64,000 nucleotides of DNA from Enoplolaimus lenunculus (taxonomy: Eukaryota > Nematoda > Enoplea > Enoplida > Thoracostomopsidae). The stretch lies in contig JASANG010003955.1 in NCBI GenBank assembly GCA_030248215.1, positions 62,001 to 126,000 of the forward strand, given 5' to 3'. Of the stretch, positions 59,012 to 64,000 are shown piece after piece. The first letter of the stretch is position 1, and the number at the start of each line of letters is the position of its first letter. A program made the position numbers and the translations under genes. The notes under the pieces were generated by a model. It was not told the DNA's origin, did not search any database, and saw nothing but the letters and a program-made list of their open reading frames with translations.

Positions 59012-59290
59012 TATGCATGTGAGACATGCTTGTTCTGGGCATATGCAATATATATGCAAAGCACATTGTGTAGTATACTTGCCGGAAGCATACGGTCGAC
59101 CCATATAGTCGACGAAAAGTGCAGTTGGACAGGTGGGCTGCATGGCGCAGTGGTAGATTGTTCGCTTAAAGATCTGTAGTCTGAGAGTTCGATCCCTGTT
59201 CTGGAGGCCCGCTTTTCCAGCTGCTTAGTAAAAAGGTCTGATGTCCTCTTACCTTCCTAGACTGACACGGTTAACATACTTTGTATCTTG
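59012..59290 (+). repeat. tRNA-derived SINE-like unit with intact A and B boxes
   Basis: A-box-like TGGCGCAGTGG at 59143-59153 and B-box-like GAGTTCGATCC at 59185-59195 give pol III promoter spacing. The acceptor arm does not fold properly, so it is not a tRNA gene. The upstream part starts CATGTGAGACATGCTTGTTC, shared with the units at 61.5-62.4 kb. Confidence 0.7.
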
Positions 59291-60091
59291 ATTACAAGAA
59301 AATACAATCATATTTTACTCATTTTCGCAGATTTGCATCACTGGGAACCCAGGCAAAGTTTTGCATTGCAAACATTTCCGGACATATAATTTTCTTTTAC
59401 AGCTTACTATAGCTATAATGCCGCGGCGAATATACGTTCCAAATAAGACTAGTTCTTATCCCTGATTACAACATCGACACTCCGTTTAATTTTATGTTGG
59501 AACTGTCATGTTTTCTACGTATTTGTGCGTGTGGAACAGAAACAGAATAGGGCACACCTAAGCGACCGGCGACGCAATTTAGTCCTCATAATGAAATTCG
59601 CTATGATGAAATTAAACATTTATCATTTACCAGAATTTGTTAACATACGTACGGCTTCGTTGTAAATTTGAGGGCTACACTGTACAGTCAGAAATTATTT
59701 GTCGAGAATGTAATGTGGCCTTAAGCATAAAAAAGTGTGTGCTTCACTATGTATCAATAAAAAAGTAGTAGGTGTGATGCAAAATTGAGATAATGTGACG
59801 TGATAGCATTTTTACGAGATAATGTGACGTGCACGTGATAGCATTTTTAATTTATGCTTCAATGAAAATACGCTCTATCTTACTGAACAAGTCAACGTTT
59901 GCAATGCTGTTGCAGTTGCTTGTTATTAAAAGCTATAAAACTCGAGTTAAATTCACTTTAACAGTTTGTCAATATTCTTCTGAAGTAAACTTGGCTTTCC
60001 AATGATACAAATATGCATTGAGTCATGTTTCTTTGAGTTTGCGCTGGAACGCATCGTGTTATGTTTTGTACTTGGGGGTCGAAAGGTGGAT
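59291..60091. other. No gene seen
   Basis: AT-rich; a short direct repeat GATAATGTGACGTG (59787, 59818) is the only structure noted. Confidence 0.5.
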
Positions 60092-60224
60092 GTCCGTCCG
60101 TCCGTCTGTCCGTCCGAAAAGAATCTCAGGAACGGCTGAACCGATTTTAATAAACTTTTTTTGTTTGAAAGCCAATTATCCTGTGGGGTGTTAACCTCTC
60201 ATTGGGGTTTTAAAATTTTAAGCC

Positions 60225-60775
60225 GTTTATTAGCGACAGGCTAATTTGCATAATTAATTAAGCCTAAATTAGGACTTTCCACAATATTTCACTAATTATT
60301 ACAGTTAGAAGCAATCTAATTTTAGCATTAAAGGGTTTTTGGGTGCGAGAAATCTGCGTAGACTGTATATAAACCTCCAAAACCGATACTTGAGCAGCTA
60401 GCTAATAGACAATTTGCATATTAGCATAGTTTATAAGCCTAAATTAGGACTTTTTACAATATTTCGCTAATTATTATGGTTAAAAGCGATATAATTTCAG
60501 CACTAAAGGGTTTTTAGGTGAGAAGAATTTGAATAAATAGTTTACAAACATCCAAAACCAATAATTGAATAGTTAGCTAATACCTAGCTAATTTGCATAT
60601 TAGCTTAATTGACAAGACAAAATTAGGACTTTTAAAGTATTCCAAAAATTATTAGGGTGGCCGTAGGGTTTTTGGGTGCGAGGAATCTGAGGAAATTGCT
60701 TACAAACCTCCAAAACCGAGAAATGAATAGTTAGCTAACAACTAATTTGCATATTACCTTAATTGCTTACGTGTG
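60225..60775. repeat. 180-bp tandem repeat, three copies
   Basis: Units begin AAGCCTAAATTAGGACTTT (60262, 60441 and a diverged one near 60614) and include AAAGGGTTTTTGGGTGCGAG and ACAAACCTCCAAAACCGA. Just before it is a GTCC microsatellite (60092-60117). Confidence 0.8.
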
Positions 60776-61082
60776 TTCGAGCTTCGCTCAATAAATGTAG
60801 TCCCGCTATGACTGGTATATAATTATAATCGTTTATGATCGTTAGGGTTTAACTCTTCATATAAGTAATGATGTACGTAATGTAGTATCCTATCTGTATA
60901 TTAACCATGGTGTACTGGAGTTGGGATCGGCATCGGTATCGACATTAGCGAAAATTTTGGGATCGGCACTTTCTTAATCTTAAATTAATGTTAGTAAAAT
61001 TTTTTCTGTGTGTAGTTGTAATCCGGGCACAAAAGCACAAAAGGGTTAAATTGCCGAAATTTTTCAAGAAACAAGCTTTCAA

Positions 61083-61200
61083 AAGCAAAGCGGTAGGGCG
61101 TCTGCCTAACGATCTGCAGGCTTGCTGTTCGGTCCCCGATATGTAGGTCTGTTTTTCCAACTGATTAGTTGATAAGGTGTGAAGTCCTACTTATACTAAT
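61083..61200 (+). repeat. Diverged tRNA-derived SINE head
   Basis: AAGCGGTAGGGCGTCTGCCT followed by GCTGTTCGGTCCC, an A/B box pair at tRNA spacing, then TTTTTCCAACTGATTAGTTG as in the other units. Confidence 0.5.
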
Positions 61201-61509
61201 ATAGCCATACGTAGTGCAAAATCATGTATTGTTATGGCTCTATTTAAATTATGAGATAAGATGCATTACGTACTGGAGAACACTTTGTTCGCCTGGCGAT
61301 TTCAATGTTGATGAATAATTTGCCACGACCGTACAAATTCCAGTTCCTGAATCTTTGAACGCAGGAACAGGAACAAGAATTGAATTTTTGCAGGAATGCC
61401 GGCCGGAAAATGAAAATCGGTAGAACACTGTATGTCTTTATCGTGTTATATTTTGAGTCATTGTGTCAGCAGTCCAATTGTATTCAGCTTTAGTTATCCT
61501 AAAACTGTA

Positions 61510-61800
61510 GGCATGTGAGACATGCTTGTCCTGTTACGTATGTAATATATGCAAAAAATTGATTTATTTAAAATGATAAAATATTTAAAAAAATTTTAAA
61601 AAATTGGGAAAGCGGGCTGCGTGGCACAGTTCTAGACCGTTTTTGCCTAAGCATCCAAAGCTCACTAGTTCGGAACCGCTTGTAATCAGATTTTCCATCT
61701 TCATATATAGTTTAAGCGGTCTAAAGTCCCGGTTCCCGCCTAGATGACATGGTGGCCACATTCTGAGCGCTATTGTAAATGACTGCGCTTTGAACACGGT
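61510..61800 (+). repeat. Related SINE-like unit
   Basis: Same layout: GCATGTGAGACATGCTTGTC, then a tRNA-like GGGCTGCGTGGCACAGTTCT and a diverged B box CTAGTTCGGAACC. Confidence 0.62.
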
Positions 61801-61854
61801 ATGCAGTCAAAAATGGGATGGACGGACAAGGAACGGCAGTGTGACAATCGGGGC

Positions 61855-62165
61855 ATGTAAGCTTGTGAGATATGCTTGTCCTGGGACATATACATTAAGC
61901 AATATATGCAATGCACATCAAAGCAGCAGCATACGGTCGACATGTATTCGAAGATAGAACCAGTTGGAGAAGCGGGCTGCGTGGCACAGTAATAGAGCAT
62001 TTGCCAAGGATCCGTAGGTCGCCAGTTTGAAACGACTCGTAACGCATCTTCCAGCTGCTTTAGTTAAAAAGATCTGAAGTGTCAGTTCCTAGTTAGACTC
62101 ACGTATATAGAGGCCACGCCGTGAGCGCTAAAGTAAATTTCGACTCTTTGAACACGGAATGCAGT
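61855..62165 (+). repeat. Related SINE-like unit
   Basis: Includes GCATACGGTCGACATGTATT and tRNA-like GCGGGCTGCGTGGCACAGTA; the B box is changed to CCAGTTTGAAACG. Confidence 0.62.
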
Positions 62166-62194
62166 CAAAAACGGGATAAACACCTAGGTATATA

Positions 62195-62465
62195 ACATGT
62201 GAGACATGCTTGTACTGGTGCATATGCAATATATGCAGTGCACATTGTACGTATTGTGTGGTAAAAACCGGCTGCATGCGTTTCACATATAGTCGACGTT
62301 AGAACCAGGCAGACAGCGGGTTGCCAGGCGCAGTAGTAGAGCGGTTGCTTAAAGATTCATAGGTCGCTAGTTCGAGATTATCCGTAACCCACTTTCCTAG
62401 CTGCTTTGTTTAAAAGGGTCTGAAGTCCCAGTTCCTACCTAGACTGACAACTTAAAAGTTCATTT
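62195..62465 (+). repeat. Related SINE-like unit
   Basis: ACATGTGAGACATGCTTGTA, then tRNA-like CAGGCGCAGTAGTAGAGCGG and GCTAGTTCGAGATTATCC. The four units lie within 3.5 kb in one orientation. Confidence 0.62.
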
Positions 62466-62468
62466 GGT

Positions 62469-62900
62469 TTGAAAATAATTCAAATGGCTGGCAGAAATCG
62501 CGGCAGACCATCTTCCGTTCGTCGTGCTGCTACCTTGAATCAAAGTGAAAACAACGCTTCTATTAATTGTAGATCCTGCGTTTTGCAGGTGCAATCTAGT
62601 TGCGTTCAGTGTTGTTCGTGGTTATATAACCGATTAATTTTTGTTGTTTATAACCACTGTGTTCCAAGGTTCAGTGTTCTGAAGTTGAAGTTCAAAGCAT
62701 TCAAGCATTACAATTGTGCGTCCCTGGACGAAAACATTGCAAATGTTACTAGCGAACGGCTAGATGATATTGATGAAGAGGTATATAAGTTGATCCAAAC
62801 ATTACGTCTATTCTACCGTGGAACAGGTAACATGACTTCAGTGGATACCAACTATGTTTTGTTCAAACGTCGCTGCAAAACCATTCCTAGCAGTAATTGA
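62469..62900 (+). CDS. Hypothetical protein, 143 codons, function unknown
   Basis: Open frame beginning MKIIQMAGRNRGRPSSVRRA; a second Met at codon 6 gives a start at 62484. It has an AT-hook-like NRGRPSS near the N-terminus, a Cys-rich stretch CRSC...CVQCCSW that could be a decayed PHD-like finger, and an acidic-basic C-terminal half. PHD-like fingers occur in the first ORF of some CR1/L2-type LINEs, so a LINE origin is possible. It lies between SINE-like units and a 180-bp repeat. It may also be a chance frame. Confidence 0.3.
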   Translation: MKIIQMAGRNRGRPSSVRRAATLNQSENNASINCRSCVLQVQSSCVQCCSWLYNRLIFVVYNHCVPRFSVLKLKFKAFKHYNCASLDENIANVTSERLDDIDEEVYKLIQTLRLFYRGTGNMTSVDTNYVLFKRRCKTIPSSN

Positions 62901-63784
62901 GCGGTCACAGTATTCCATATTAAACGGTTATTCGAAAATTGGTTGCGTCTGAGATGCAGTGTAGTTATTGATTCACCCAAAGGCGAAACGGAGTTGCAAC
63001 ATGCAACAGAGATGCCAGTCCTGATCCAAGGGTTTCTGCCGTACATGTCCGGAGAGTGCGTTTATTCGCAAAACTACGATACGGTTCTCCGCATGAAAAC
63101 ATAGGATGGCGAAAGTTGAATTTATTAGTCAGTCATCTTTAAAATCTGCACTTTGTGCATCTCGATAACTGGCATCTAACACGTAGTCATTATAAAACCA
63201 ATAATATCTTTGACCGAGCTACAACAGCTGTCACACTCACAAAATTATGGATGACCTGGGACAGAAATAAATCGCCTGATTCTGAAATCAAGTTTCCGTA
63301 CTGGGAGGTACGATAGTTAGATTTAAAAATTGTAGACAGGTTGCTAGCGGTAATCTAATTGGTGGTATAGCGAATGAAACTGAAACAGTGTTTTAGCCGG
63401 TAATTATTGCTTCCTCTATTGGCGTTAATCAACAACCTGGTCGGCAATAAAGCCTACGTATGGTTTTTTGGACACGTCTCTAACCAATACGGAACAGATA
63501 CCCTTTCAAAACAGATGTTTTCCAATTTATCAACGATCAAATTAAAATACGAACGTAAAGCATTATAATCAAGACATTCGAAAAGTGCTAAAATGTTTTA
63601 GTTAGTAACGTATGCTTCAAAGGTTAATACGAGTACAAATGCAATCCAATATTCTTGAAGGTATCCGCGTGTTGGTATAAAACAAAACCGAATTAAAACC
63701 TTTGTTATTGTTTAAAATGTAATTAAATATGCACTAAAATGTAAATCCTAATCGAGATTTGAATCGGAATTCTAAGGTTGTAAA
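62901..63784. other. No gene confirmed
   Basis: A short frame LWMTWDRNKSPDSEIKF at about 63245-63300 ends at gtacga and was considered as a further exon of the EBAG9-like gene, but its acceptor phase does not fit. Confidence 0.45.
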
Positions 63785-64000
63785 GTTTTAAGCTGTTTAT
63801 TAGCTACAGGCTAATTTGCATTATTAATTAAGCCTAAATTAGGACTTTCCACAATATTTCACGAATTATTACAGTTAGAAGCAATCTAATTTTAGCATAA
63901 AGGGTTTCTGGGTGCGAGGAATCTGCGTATACTGTTTACAAACCTCCAAAACCGAAAATTGAGCAGTTAGCTAATAGATAATTTGCATATTAGCATAGTT
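63785..64000. repeat. Another copy of the 180-bp repeat, cut by the window end
   Basis: TTTTAAGCTGTTTATTAGCT and all following text match 60215-60420 almost base for base. Confidence 0.8.

Noticed and set aside
59140-59215. True tRNA gene
   Set aside because: A and B boxes are good, but the acceptor and anticodon arms do not form a cloverleaf, and related SINE-like units are nearby.
63240-63300. LWMTWDRNKSPDSEIKF as a second exon of the EBAG9-like gene
   Set aside because: The two nearby AG acceptors give phase 1, while the exon at 58584-58733 ends in phase 0, and a stop follows in the other frame. Likeness to WxxWDED is weak.
1-64000. CRISPR arrays, bacterial operons, plasmid or phage origin
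   Set aside because: Spliced metazoan genes, SINEs and LINEs show eukaryotic DNA. The tandem repeats have no unique spacers.

Overview
The window is AT-rich animal DNA, almost certainly from a non-vertebrate metazoan. It has GT-AG introns, short exons with metazoan-only products, a class A peptide-type GPCR, tRNA-derived SINEs, a LINE with an RNase H domain, and many MITEs. I cannot name the species.

Four host genes can be supported by splice-consistent translation. (1) A class A GPCR on + at 14149-17215, two coding exons, with a very large Gln/His-rich third intracellular loop. (2) A complete glia maturation factor (GMF, ADF-homology) gene on + at 27869-35950, six exons, 141 residues; only the ATG lies in exon 1, and a LINE and a MITE fill the last intron. 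(3) The alpha-type regulatory subunit of phosphorylase b kinase (PHKA) on - at 43540-54839, 14 exons located and one tiny exon not found; intron 1 is GC-AG and the protein ends in a CaaX box. (4) A possible first coding exon of an EBAG9/RCAS1-like gene on + at 58584-58733.

The rest is mainly repeats. 0-9 kb holds MITEs, a 21-bp minisatellite and TTAGGC-array MITEs. 9.47-12.0 kb is a hairpin-rich 2.5-kb block between 21-bp direct repeats, with a reading frame carrying a PAM2-like PABP-binding motif. 20.1-25.6 kb is a young LTR element with 1.2-kb LTRs, a 5-bp target duplication, PBS and polypurine tract but no recognisable pol; each LTR carries four hairpins of one design with compensating arm changes. 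28-29.4 kb and 35.1-35.7 kb hold GAGACC-rich MITEs, 31.7-35.1 kb a 5'-inverted LINE, 37.7-42.6 kb hAT-like MITEs, and 59-64 kb SINE-like units and a 180-bp tandem repeat.

The host genes are not a functional cluster: PHKA regulates glycogen breakdown, GMF regulates Arp2/3 actin branches, and the GPCR is a surface receptor. All exon calls rest on my reading of splice sites and remembered family sequences; no search was run.
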